This document shows positions 1-7,664 of a stretch of DNA of 64,000 bases, one piece after another. The notes beneath the pieces are model-generated. The model saw nothing but the letters and a program-made list of their open reading frames with translations. It searched no databases and was not told where the DNA came from. The stretch is from Litoribrevibacter albus. GTDB lineage: Bacteria > Pseudomonadota > Gammaproteobacteria > Pseudomonadales > Litoribrevibacteraceae. Within the stretch, counting starts at the first letter, position 1. Every line of letters begins with the position of its first letter. The stretch covers positions 124,001 to 188,000 of the forward strand of contig NZ_BSNM01000002.1 in assembly GCF_030159995.1 (NCBI RefSeq), given 5' to 3'. Both the position numbers and the translations under genes were made by a program.

Positions 1-648
1 TATCCCAATTTGGCGAACATAACTTCCGTTCTGGGCGTATTGCCCTTGTTTTTATTGTTTACTGAGAATGGCTTTCAATATCTGATTCCTTTGATTATTT
101 ATAACAACATCATGGACGACCTGGACGGTATTCTGGCCGCTAAATTGAACATCCGAAGTCAGTTTGGTGCGCACTTAGATAACGTCTGTGATGCCGTGGC
201 GCATGGCATGATTGCGTTGGCGGTGGGTGTTCATTTTGGCGGTGTGGTATTGGTCGTTGCAGCATTAGCAGCAGGTGCAGCGATTTTGCGTTCAACGGCA
301 CGACTTGATCCAGCGTCTAAGGTAAAAGGCTCGCCCACCAATGAATTGATGCGGCATCTCTTATTCATCCTGCTTTTGGCTCCTTTATTAGACATTGACC
401 CCTATTGGTTTCTGGCGTTGGCGTTTATCTGCCATGCAGTGACTATGGTGTCGAGCTTTGCCATTCCTGGGATGATTCGATCCAGAGCAAACACAGCAAC
501 TAAAGTAGTGTTAGTAAATATTGCTCTTGTGGTGGCTTGGCTGGCTTCGTCACTTACGTTAATGATTGCGTTAGCCTTCTTTTTGACGTATTTCTATGGC
601 GTCTATCGGGGTATGACTGACGAGAGAAAGATAGTGTTGGAGTCCTGA
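1..648 (+). CDS. CDP-alcohol phosphatidyltransferase family protein (5' end outside window)
   Basis: Integral membrane enzyme of the CDP-alcohol phosphatidyltransferase family, which moves a phosphatidyl group from a CDP-activated lipid to an alcohol. The open frame is continuous to base 1 and begins YPNLANITSVLG, matching the usual PN-x-I/L-T entry of the family, so the true start lies upstream. The signature D-x2-DG-x2-A-x9-G-x3-D-x3-D is visible (DDLDGILAA, then GAHLDNVCD). The Arg that normally follows the signature Ala is Ala here, so the alcohol substrate may differ from phosphatidylserine or phosphatidylglycerophosphate synthases. Several hydrophobic helices follow. The family call is solid; the substrate is unknown. 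Confidence 0.85.
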   Translation, partial: YPNLANITSVLGVLPLFLLFTENGFQYLIPLIIYNNIMDDLDGILAAKLNIRSQFGAHLDNVCDAVAHGMIALAVGVHFGGVVLVVAALAAGAAILRSTARLDPASKVKGSPTNELMRHLLFILLLAPLLDIDPYWFLALAFICHAVTMVSSFAIPGMIRSRANTATKVVLVNIALVVAWLASSLTLMIALAFFLTYFYGVYRGMTDERKIVLES

Positions 649-747
649 CAAGCTTCGGACGCATCTGTGAGCATTTGAGTCGCGCGGATGTGTTCAGCCG
701 CTCTCTGGATAATCCCCCGGTTTGTTAGCTTTGTTGAGGATTAACAC

Positions 748-1890
748 GTGAGTAAAACGTCTGGCTTGAATGCTGCGATTAACCAATTGGACCAAGCGTT
801 ATTTTCTGCTGTGCAGGGCATTAATATTCTGGATGCCGTCGCGCCCTTAAACTATCGACAACAGAAAGAAGAATTCTTTTCCTCAAGCTATTCCGTCAAT
901 CCTCAGTTCAACTACGCGGATCATAGTCTGGACTTGTTTCAGAAGAAGCGAGATCTGTTTAATTTACCTATTGAACAGTTAAAAGACGATGCCTTGATGA
1001 GATTGTACAGCTCAGTCATTGAATCCTACGTCGACAAACTGGACCAATACAAAGCCATTGGAACGCCAGAATTCTTGTATGACTCGCTACGTTATTTTGG
1101 TGAGCCAACTGAGAAAGACATTGATAATGCGCGCTTTATTTTGCACTTGCCGGATGATATCGATCCAAGAGCTGATGTGTTATTTGATGCGGTTGAGATC
1201 CAACAGCGATTAGAAGACTTTGCCATCCATGAAGGTTATGAATATCAAATCAAGCTGGATGAATCCCTCATCGCCAATGCCTTGGTATCCGGCTTAACGG
1301 TGAAGATTAATACCAGTGCAATGGCGTCGGAAACGGAAATCAAAGCGTTGGCGCATCATGAACTAGGGGTTCATTTGGTAACGACCTTAAATGCACGGAG
1401 TCAGCCTTTGCAGATTTTGACGCTTGGGTCGCCGGTGAATACCACCACGCAAGAAGGTCTGGCTATCTTGTGTGAGTATTTGTCGGGGTGTTTAACATTG
1501 CCTCGTCTCAAAGTCTTGGCGTTACGTGTCGTAGCCGTGCAATCCATGCTTGAAGATAAAGAGTTTAAGAAGACCTTTGCATTACTGAAAGACAAATACC
1601 TGGTCGGTGACGATTTAGCCTTTACCATTACCGCGCGGGTCTATCGTGGCGGTGGCTTCACCAAAGATTATTTGTATCTTCAGGGGTTCCACCAAATGCT
1701 GCATGCTTATGAGAATCAAAGGGATTTTACTCATTTACTGGCCGGTAAAGTCTCTTTGGAGCAACTACCGATCATTAGTCAGTTGATTGAGAAAGAGTAC
1801 CTTGTTGCTCCGCAATACATTAGCCCGGCCATTGCTTCACCTGAACCGTTGGATGACGTGCATAAGTTTATTGCTCATGCCATTAAATAA
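748..1890 (+). CDS. QEGLA-motif protein (DUF1704 family, putative zinc peptidase fold)
   Basis: 380-residue protein of the DUF1704 / 'flavohemoglobin expression-modulating QEGLA motif' family. The central HHELGVH, followed about 35 residues later by TTQEGLAILCEYLSG, is the family signature. Together these resemble the HExxxH plus downstream Glu zinc site of the MATCAP-type carboxypeptidase superfamily, so a metallopeptidase fold is likely, but the bacterial substrate is not established. It starts at GTG 748, behind a GAGG ribosome site. It follows the phosphatidyltransferase by 99 bases on the same strand and may be co-transcribed with it. No signal peptide or membrane segment is seen, so it is probably cytoplasmic. 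Confidence 0.8.
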   Translation: MSKTSGLNAAINQLDQALFSAVQGINILDAVAPLNYRQQKEEFFSSSYSVNPQFNYADHSLDLFQKKRDLFNLPIEQLKDDALMRLYSSVIESYVDKLDQYKAIGTPEFLYDSLRYFGEPTEKDIDNARFILHLPDDIDPRADVLFDAVEIQQRLEDFAIHEGYEYQIKLDESLIANALVSGLTVKINTSAMASETEIKALAHHELGVHLVTTLNARSQPLQILTLGSPVNTTTQEGLAILCEYLSGCLTLPRLKVLALRVVAVQSMLEDKEFKKTFALLKDKYLVGDDLAFTITARVYRGGGFTKDYLYLQGFHQMLHAYENQRDFTHLLAGKVSLEQLPIISQLIEKEYLVAPQYISPAIASPEPLDDVHKFIAHAIK

Positions 1891-2253
1891 GCTTGGCAGT
1901 GCTTTTGTATCTTTGCCGCAGGTTATACGTTCATTTCTGCTCATCTTCAAACAATACAGGTTGAGGCCACAGAAAAGGCTTGCCTCTTCTTACGAATGGG
2001 TATAAAAGCTACCCATAACCCAAACGTTGTGGGAAGCCCAAACCGTCAGTCCTTGATGTGCCTAAGCATCACCCCACCATGGATTGACGTTTACTTAGCC
2101 TGTCGGCTGCTCGTGAATTCTCGATCAAGAATTTGCCCGACGCTGTGCTCAAAAGATTGGTTATGTATTGTGCTCAGGTGAGGTGCTGGATACCGCTTGC
2201 CTGACATCCTTCTATTGGTCGAAAGACTCTTTGTAAAGGTGAACACTGTGGGA
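1891..2253. other. Intergenic region with one short inverted repeat
   Basis: 363 bases without a convincing gene. The short open frames here have no ribosome site or recognisable protein. An inverted repeat ATGGGTA/TACCCAT lies at 1996-2002 and 2010-2016 with a 7-base loop and no T-run, so it is not a clear terminator. A promoter for the downstream oxygenase is expected here, but no near-consensus pair is obvious. Confidence 0.5.
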
Positions 2254-2919
2254 ATGCCTAAACATGCCCTGTTGGGTGATGATAACTCGACTGATGAAAC
2301 GTTATTTGCTCGTATTGCTGAAGATATTGAACAACGAGGGTTCAGTATTAACCCTGTAGCCTTGCCGCCTTATTTGAACGAAGCCTTGCTGGCTCGTGTT
2401 CATGAAATGGGGGAAGAGAAATTCTCTGGAGCGGGCATTGGCCGTGGTGAAGACTATGTACAAAGCGAGTTTGTTCGTACCGATGAAATCTGCTGGATCA
2501 ATGGCGAGTCCTTGGCTGGCAAACTCTGGTTAGAATGGACTGGTAAGCTCCAACACTATCTCAATCGACGACTGTTTTTGGGCTTGTTCTCTTTTGAAAG
2601 CCACTTTGCTCACTACGGTACCGGCGACTATTACAAACGTCATTTGGATGCCTTCAAAGGGGAAGCCAACCGGGTTTTATCGGTTGTGACCTACCTGAAT
2701 TCCGGCTGGACAGCGGAAGACGGCGGTGAACTCGTGTTGTATCAAGATGAACAAGATCGAGAAGGCATTAAAGTGACTCCTCTAAACGGCACCGTAGTTG
2801 TGTTTTTGAGTGAGGAATTTCCTCATGAAGTATTGCCGGCGAGCCGAGACCGATACTCGATCGCGGGATGGTATCGTGTGAATACTTCCGTTGGTAACAA
2901 AATTGACCCGCCGGTTTAA
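2254..2919 (+). CDS. 2-oxoglutarate/Fe(II)-dependent oxygenase (prolyl-4-hydroxylase type)
   Basis: Cytoplasmic non-haem iron oxygenase that should couple 2-oxoglutarate decarboxylation to hydroxylation of a protein or small molecule. The iron triad is present: H and D in YYKRHLDAF and the distal His in FPHEVLPA. The 2-oxoglutarate-binding Arg is in RYSIAGWYRV. The double-stranded beta-helix core fills the C-terminal two thirds, as in P4Hc-domain proteins. ATG 2254 is preferred because AAAGGTGA sits about 10 bases upstream; GTG 2248 and an upstream in-frame start at 2197 are less likely. The substrate is unknown. A strong terminator follows, so it ends its transcription unit. Confidence 0.85.
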   Translation: MPKHALLGDDNSTDETLFARIAEDIEQRGFSINPVALPPYLNEALLARVHEMGEEKFSGAGIGRGEDYVQSEFVRTDEICWINGESLAGKLWLEWTGKLQHYLNRRLFLGLFSFESHFAHYGTGDYYKRHLDAFKGEANRVLSVVTYLNSGWTAEDGGELVLYQDEQDREGIKVTPLNGTVVVFLSEEFPHEVLPASRDRYSIAGWYRVNTSVGNKIDPPV

Positions 2920-3032
2920 TCCCTAAGGATTTGTACAGGGAAGTGCTTAGTAGACCTTGGTAACTAGGCAGGGCTTTAGATCGTCACAAGTTCGCTGAAC
3001 TTTAGGCATTGAGAAAAGCATAGACAATAAGA

Positions 3033-3056
3033 AAGAGGCTCGAAGCCTCTTTTTTA
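3033..3056 (+). terminator. Rho-independent terminator after the oxygenase gene
   Basis: Perfect 8-bp stem AAGAGGCT/AGCCTCTT with a 3-base CGA loop, followed by a T-rich tail. It lies about 110 bases after the oxygenase stop, in the convergent gap before the minus-strand GNAT/C39 gene. Confidence 0.85.
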
Positions 3057-3170
3057 TTGTTTCGATGATCTATCGAAATGGTATTTGGTGGAGGTGACTT
3101 AGCCAAAAATCGGCTTATGAGGGTGGTGCTGGCCGGTGCAAAGTGCTTCGGGTAAGTGCGTAGTTCAGCG

Positions 3171-4325
3171 CTATGTCTGGCCCTTCTGCTGGTCTAGCCA
3201 GTGCCGCCCTAATGCTGTTAAGCGAAGCGCTACTGCCGTGCGTAAGCGAATACTGCCAAAACTGCTCATGCGGGAAAAATCCTCACGGGCAATCGGTATA
3301 TGCTGACGATCGATAGCAAGCTGATCGTCCTCATCAAGATCCGGGTCGTGCAAGTAAAAACAAAGGCTGTCCATGCCGGTGACAACAACCCAGTGCGGCG
3401 CTTTCTTTCCATCCAATCGGTAGGTGCTGATCAACAATAGTACGGCATAATCTGATTGCAGCCATGTTTCCACTTGCTCGGCGCTCACTTCATTGTGAGT
3501 CAGCACAACACCGTGTTCGGAGCACTGCTGTTCAAACTGCTGGTGAACATGAATCAGAATCTGTTTTTTTTGCTCTGACCGCACCCCATCAACGAACAGG
3601 GGTTCATCACTGTTGACCCAGACGCAGGATTCAAAACCCCTTCGACGGGCGGCTAATGCCAGGCCAAAGGGATGGCAGCCGCCTAATCCAGAGGTCATGA
3701 AAATGGTTGTTGCTTCTCGCCAAAGGTCGAGTTCCAGGCTCTGGCTGCATTCAATATTGGCTGTCAGACTGGCCATGGCCATCATCAACGCAGCCGGGCC
3801 GCATGTGAAGTCGGTCGTTTGTGAATACCAAGGCGTAGGTCGAATTAAACCATCGCTTGTTAGCGTGCGAATCTGTTTTTGCATACGTAACGCATCGCTG
3901 TGATCTTGGTAGTAATCGTCGTACTCGCCAAAAATCCGGTAGCCATTCTGTTGATAAAGCCTGATGGCAGGCAGATTGTTCTCGGCTACTTCAAGACGCA
4001 TATATAATCGTCCTCGCTCGCGAGCGACGGCTTCAAGTTTTGCCAGTAGTTCAAGGCCAAGTCCCTGTCCTCGAGCATTGGGCGATACCGCCAGTGAGTA
4101 GAGCCGCGCCAGCCGAGTACCCCGGTGACACAAGATCAGGCCATAAGCGAGTAGGCCAACTGAATTGTCATCTTCGGCAACCCATAAGTTGCTATGGTCT
4201 GCCTGAATGTAGCGGCGGAAGCTGCGTTTACTGAGTCGGTCGGAAGGAAAACAAACCTCCTCTAATTCGACCAGTTGCGTCAGGTCATCCAGTTTTGCCG
4301 GTCGTAATCGGATACAGCTCATCAT
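3171..4325 (-). CDS. GNAT acetyltransferase fused to a C39-like cysteine peptidase domain
   Basis: 384-residue two-domain protein. Residues about 5-150 form a GNAT N-acetyltransferase domain with the acetyl-CoA loop SPNARGQGLG near residue 82. Residues about 160-350 form a C39-like papain-fold domain with a Cys in DFTCGPAAL (about residue 175), a His in APHWVVVTG (about 311) and an Asp in LHDPD. This fusion is known in gammaproteobacteria, but its substrate is not. It is the last gene of the operon: its ATG overlaps the DUF2817 stop by 4 bases. With a RimK-like ligase and an M14-like peptidase alongside, it probably takes part in making, trimming or acetylating a peptide or amino-acid conjugate (inference). 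Confidence 0.85.
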   Translation of the reverse strand: MMSCIRLRPAKLDDLTQLVELEEVCFPSDRLSKRSFRRYIQADHSNLWVAEDDNSVGLLAYGLILCHRGTRLARLYSLAVSPNARGQGLGLELLAKLEAVARERGRLYMRLEVAENNLPAIRLYQQNGYRIFGEYDDYYQDHSDALRMQKQIRTLTSDGLIRPTPWYSQTTDFTCGPAALMMAMASLTANIECSQSLELDLWREATTIFMTSGLGGCHPFGLALAARRRGFESCVWVNSDEPLFVDGVRSEQKKQILIHVHQQFEQQCSEHGVVLTHNEVSAEQVETWLQSDYAVLLLISTYRLDGKKAPHWVVVTGMDSLCFYLHDPDLDEDDQLAIDRQHIPIAREDFSRMSSFGSIRLRTAVALRLTALGRHWLDQQKGQT

Positions 4326-5416
4326 AGCGCTCCTGCCATCAGGGCTCGCGTTACCACTTGCCAGGTCTTAAACAGTACAGCTTGCTGCCAGAAGGGATCG
4401 GATGGACAAAAATGTTTGATCATCGCCAGTCGATGCTGCTGATAGTGCAGATCATCCTTGGCAGGATTGGGGTGGTCGCGCCAGAACAGGTGTTCGTTGA
4501 TCAGTACCTCAAACAAGGCGTCAGTACCGTAACTGCCGAATTCCAGCGTGAGGAAGCATCCCCGTTGTTGCATCAGTTGGTGCCAGCGATAATCCAGCAG
4601 CCCGAGCTTGGGAACGGAGCAAGATTCACCTGTTTGGGTTTCTGCAACTGCCGGGCCGAATAACTGTTGTGCAAAGCGTGCACCTGCAGAGCCGGCCGGA
4701 TGATCAGAAATTAACTCGCCATGAGCCCAGGGACCTAAACCGGAATGTACATCGATGACCACGAGCCTACGGCCTTCCAGTTTCCAGTGCGCTATTAATT
4801 CGTCAATGACCTGGTGACTAAAACTCGCTGATTGACCGCCGTAAAAGGGGGCCCATGCACAGTGATATTGGCCACCACTGAACAGTTGATCAAAGACGGT
4901 TTGTCCCATTTCCATCGCCAATGTTGCAAGTCGTTGCTTTCGTTGATCGGTTGAGGTCAGGGCTTCAAGCACTGAGTTGTAGCGCTTGTCTGGGCTGGGC
5001 AGATCCGTGAAATCTATAAAATTGCGGTTAAGGTCAACCCCTTGCTCATTGCAGCGCCGTGCCCAGTCCATCCCCCAAGGGTTTAGACTGTGTACCAGCA
5101 ACATGGCAGTGTCAGATGGCAATGACATGTCTTGCTGATCTAGCCAATGCAGCAGAAAACTCTGAACGGCGCTGCCACAGTAGCCTTCAACGCCATGAGT
5201 GGCACTGAGTATGACTACTACGGTTTCGGCATCGTGGTTGCCGATCCAGCGAGTGTCGATACTCAGCTCAGCGTGTGCAGGCAATGCCCAGCTACGCGAT
5301 GAGATTTGATTCACTGAGTGGCTGGCCATTTCGAGAAATAAAGTTCGGGCTGATAAGTAGTCAGATTGAAACCAGCTTCCGACCTTGGCCGAAGACAGTG
5401 CAAGCAGATTGCTCAT
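4322..5416 (-). CDS. DUF2817 (M14-like zinc carboxypeptidase/deacylase) protein
   Basis: 364-residue protein of the DUF2817 branch of the M14 carboxypeptidase / aspartoacylase fold. Probable zinc ligands are in SATHGVEGYCGS and in VIDVHSGLGPW; VDLNRNFIDF is the typical substrate-binding NRNF stretch, and the Glu in LTLEFGSYG fits the catalytic base position. No signal peptide is seen, so it acts in the cytoplasm on a peptide- or acyl-amino-acid-like substrate that cannot be named. Its start overlaps the rimK-like stop by 4 bases and its stop overlaps the next start by 4 bases, so the three genes are translationally coupled. Confidence 0.85.
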   Translation of the reverse strand: MSNLLALSSAKVGSWFQSDYLSARTLFLEMASHSVNQISSRSWALPAHAELSIDTRWIGNHDAETVVVILSATHGVEGYCGSAVQSFLLHWLDQQDMSLPSDTAMLLVHSLNPWGMDWARRCNEQGVDLNRNFIDFTDLPSPDKRYNSVLEALTSTDQRKQRLATLAMEMGQTVFDQLFSGGQYHCAWAPFYGGQSASFSHQVIDELIAHWKLEGRRLVVIDVHSGLGPWAHGELISDHPAGSAGARFAQQLFGPAVAETQTGESCSVPKLGLLDYRWHQLMQQRGCFLTLEFGSYGTDALFEVLINEHLFWRDHPNPAKDDLHYQQHRLAMIKHFCPSDPFWQQAVLFKTWQVVTRALMAGAL

Positions 5417-6858
5417 CGTCCTCTGGCCTCCAGCCGTCGCAGGAATTCAGCCATGATCTGCATATAGAGTTCATCACCCAGGTATTTGTCTTCTACGCCG
5501 TGATCAATGCTCGGATTGTCGTTGACCTCCAGTACGTAGGCTTGACCATTGAGTTCTTTGATATCAATACCGTACAGCCCGTTGCCGACTACCGCTGCCG
5601 CACGATGAGCCGCTTCCAGCACTTTGCGGGGCACTTCGAATGTGGGCAGAGAATCAAAACCGCCGGAGAAGTTGCGCTTCGAGCTGTGATTGTAAATCTG
5701 CCAGTGGTTACGAGCCATGTAGTATCGGCAGGCATATAAGGCCCGACCGTTGAGCATGCCGATCCGCCAGTCATAGTCAGTAAACATGTACTCTTGAGCG
5801 AGCACCAGCGCACTCTCTTCAAGCAGGTTCGTCAGTACTTGTTGTAGCTGAGGGCGATCCTTAATCTTAAATACGCCACGAGAGAAAGATCCCTCCGGCA
5901 TTTTCAGAATCAGTGGATAGCCGAAGTTGGTTTCAAGCTGATCCAGTGTAGTAGGCTCTGTATCGCTGATAAAAACAGTTTTAAGACTGGGCACCTGCTT
6001 GTAGTTGAACGCGTCATGCAAAAATACCTTGTTGCAGCAGCGTAAAATGGAGTCTGGGTCATCCATTACGACGAGTCCGCGTTTTTCTGCCGCGCAGGCC
6101 AAGCGGTAGGTTATGTGATCAATGGCTGTGGTTTCACGCAAAAACAGAGCGTCGTAACGATCAATATCGTGAAGATCTGCCGCTGTTACCAGGTTAACCT
6201 GAATGCCATGCTTGTCACCGGCTTTAACAAATCGTGACAAAGCCCCGCGATTACTAGGCGGTACTTGCTCCTCCGGATTGACCAGAATCGCCATTTCCCA
6301 ACGATGATTCTTACGACCGCCTTTTTTGCGCCAGCGCTGTACGTCGTAACGGTCAAATACGTCTCGGCAGAACTGATGCTGAAGATCGGATAGCTCCATC
6401 CAGATCGGTCGTTTGATGGTGATGCGTGCGCCGGTCTGATCAGGTAGCACATGCAATGTCAGTAGTGGTGATGGGTATTCCTGAAAAATACTGGAAGCCA
6501 GTTTTTGATAGAGGCTGTTTTGTACCTCACCCATGCAGACCAGTATTTCCAGTTCATCGCCTTCAAGGCTATCTGCACTGGCGAGTGTTTCATTGACCCA
6601 AAATTCCTCTGCTGCCTCATTATTCAGGGCGTTGATCGTTTTAATACTCGGCAATACCTGATGCTGACGTGCTTCGGCCAGCAGTGAGCAATAATAGCCC
6701 TGACTCAGATAGCGGTCAGTATCACAAAGATTTATAACGCGCAGCTTCGTTTGATTGCGTTTTGGGTAGTCATTTAGATAGGTGGCAAAGGTAACTGTAT
6801 TATTCGAGGCCAGCGTCAGCGCAGCCTCGTGATCCACCACGAACAGGGTTTTTTCCAT
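5413..6858 (-). CDS. RimK-like ATP-grasp amino-acid/peptide ligase
   Basis: 481-residue protein with a RimK-like ATP-grasp N-terminal domain (about residues 1-190) and an ATP-grasp catalytic domain (about 230-475). Visible ATP-grasp elements are YPLILKMPEGSFSRGVFKIK and the metal-binding VLEVNDNPSIDHGVED near the C-terminus. Such enzymes use ATP to form an amide bond between a carboxylate and an amine, often adding Glu or other amino acids to a peptide or protein. It is longer than E. coli RimK (about 300 residues) because of the N-terminal domain, so ribosomal S6 modification should not be assumed. It is the first gene of the coupled three-gene operon. Confidence 0.85.
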   Translation of the reverse strand: MEKTLFVVDHEAALTLASNNTVTFATYLNDYPKRNQTKLRVINLCDTDRYLSQGYYCSLLAEARQHQVLPSIKTINALNNEAAEEFWVNETLASADSLEGDELEILVCMGEVQNSLYQKLASSIFQEYPSPLLTLHVLPDQTGARITIKRPIWMELSDLQHQFCRDVFDRYDVQRWRKKGGRKNHRWEMAILVNPEEQVPPSNRGALSRFVKAGDKHGIQVNLVTAADLHDIDRYDALFLRETTAIDHITYRLACAAEKRGLVVMDDPDSILRCCNKVFLHDAFNYKQVPSLKTVFISDTEPTTLDQLETNFGYPLILKMPEGSFSRGVFKIKDRPQLQQVLTNLLEESALVLAQEYMFTDYDWRIGMLNGRALYACRYYMARNHWQIYNHSSKRNFSGGFDSLPTFEVPRKVLEAAHRAAAVVGNGLYGIDIKELNGQAYVLEVNDNPSIDHGVEDKYLGDELYMQIMAEFLRRLEARGR

Positions 6859-6953
6859 CGATGTTGCTGAGATAAGGGGGGGTTCGAGTTACGGAGTGAG
6901 CACTCTACGTGGAAGATAGCCTGGGCCCCGGAGAAACGGCTATTCTGATATCG

Positions 6954-6984
6954 TATATACGCCTAAATAATGAGAATGACAATA
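6954..6984 (-). promoter_or_regulatory. Candidate promoter of the rimK-like operon with overlapping Fur-box-like sequence
   Basis: Read on the minus strand: TTGTCA (6977-6982), 17 bases, then TATATA (6954-6959), about 95 bases before the rimK-like start. The -35 and spacer overlap an AT-rich stretch at 6966-6984 that matches the classic 19-base Fur box at about 13 positions by eye. The promoter spacing is good; Fur control is a guess. Confidence 0.45.
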
Positions 6985-7116
6985 TTTAAATTGACCCTGG
7001 AATGTCAGAATATTTTGAATGCTGTTCATCATCAGATAACTGAAGGGTGAACTCAGCGTTTAACGCCTCGGAATCGGTCCGATAGGCTCGGAGTTCTCTT
7101 TTCTTAAGCTTTCTCT

Positions 7117-7149
7117 ATGTGTACCGTTTTGTGTGCAAAAATGTGTACC
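7117..7149. repeat. Short direct repeats ATGTGTACC flanking GTGTGC
   Basis: ATGTGTACC occurs at 7117-7125 and again at 7141-7149, with the related TTGTGTGCA between them. Regularly spaced near-repeats of this sort are often integrase arm or core sites. They lie about 100 bases before the broken helix-turn-helix gene and outside the ssrA element, so they may mark an older integration. Function unproven. Confidence 0.4.
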
Positions 7150-7245
7150 ATTTAAATAAAACCCGTGCTTCTTGTGGAAAACTACTCACTATTCAAATGG
7201 TTACATTGATTGGCGGTAATTATTAGTTTGAAAAGCCGTTGGCAG

Positions 7246-7389
7246 ATGAGTGAAGCGACACTGGAGCGATGGCGGTCGGAGGGAATAGGCCCGATTTACG
7301 TGAAACTGGGCGGCCAAGTCAGGTACAGACGAAAGGATGTGCTGGAATATGAGAGTTACTTGAGAAAGAGTACGTTTGAAGCTGTTTGA
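7246..7389 (+). pseudogene. Remnant of a MerR/excisionase-type helix-turn-helix protein
   Basis: A 47-codon frame beginning MSEATLERWRSEGIGP and continuing through a GQVRYRRKDVLEYE stretch. This is the second helix, wing and C-terminal helix of the small helix-turn-helix domain found in phage excisionases and AlpA/MerR-like regulators. The normal N-terminal part (an L-x-x-x-E-A-A-x-x-L helix before SEATLERW) is missing. In frame upstream there are only 12 codons of unrelated sequence back to a TGA at 7207-7209. No ribosome site precedes the ATG. It is therefore probably a 5'-truncated remnant of an earlier element in the ssrA downstream region, though expression of a 47-residue product cannot be excluded. 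Confidence 0.65.
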
Positions 7390-7455
7390 GAGCTCATAGA
7401 GGGAGCTCGCATTAATCCGCATTTTCTTCTGAGAATAAAATTGCGGGTAATTAAA

Positions 7456-7490
7456 AAGCCCTAACGGTCGATGAGGACTCATTAGGGCTT
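7456..7490 (-). terminator. Original ssrA terminator, now separated from ssrA by the integrated element
   Basis: Perfect 9-bp inverted repeat AAGCCCTAA/TTAGGGCTT. Read on the minus strand it is followed by a T-run (TTTTTAA). It lies just beyond the outer copy of the 27-bp repeat, exactly where the region downstream of ssrA would be after excision. I infer that it is the ancestral tmRNA terminator. Confidence 0.75.
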
Positions 7491-7495
7491 AAAAG

Positions 7496-7522
7496 TTTGG
7501 TGGAGGTGGCGGGAGTCGAACC
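7496..7522. repeat. Attachment-site repeat, chromosome-side copy
   Basis: 27 bases identical to 12545-12571, including the CCA end and T-arm part of ssrA (core GGTGGCGGGAGTCGAACC). Next to it lies the stranded ssrA terminator. This is the outer att junction and should be the original ssrA 3' tip. Confidence 0.85.
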
Positions 7523-7619
7523 TTTCGAATTGCTAATCATAACAATGCCTTATGATTTCCTTGTGCCGTACTTGTGACAAATACTAGCATCTTAAGCTGT
7601 TTTTTCAATGCAGTCGGCG

Positions 7620-7664
7620 ATAGATATATGTGTGTTTCACTACGTTCAACATACATATATCTAT
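7620..7664. repeat. 12-bp inverted repeat at the outer end of the element
   Basis: ATAGATATATGT at 7620-7631 and its complement at 7653-7664, separated by 21 bases and overlapping the stop of the 7661-8182 gene. There is no immediate T-run on either strand, so it could be a weak terminator, an mRNA-stabilising hairpin or a pair of integrase/excisionase binding sites. The choice cannot be made from sequence. Confidence 0.5.

Noticed and set aside
1996-2181. 61-residue plus-strand frame before the oxygenase
   Set aside because: No ribosome site, unlikely composition, rich in Cys/Pro, no neighbour support.
7201-7482. 93-residue minus-strand frame
   Set aside because: Overlaps the helix-turn-helix remnant antisense and has no family, ribosome site or codon pattern.
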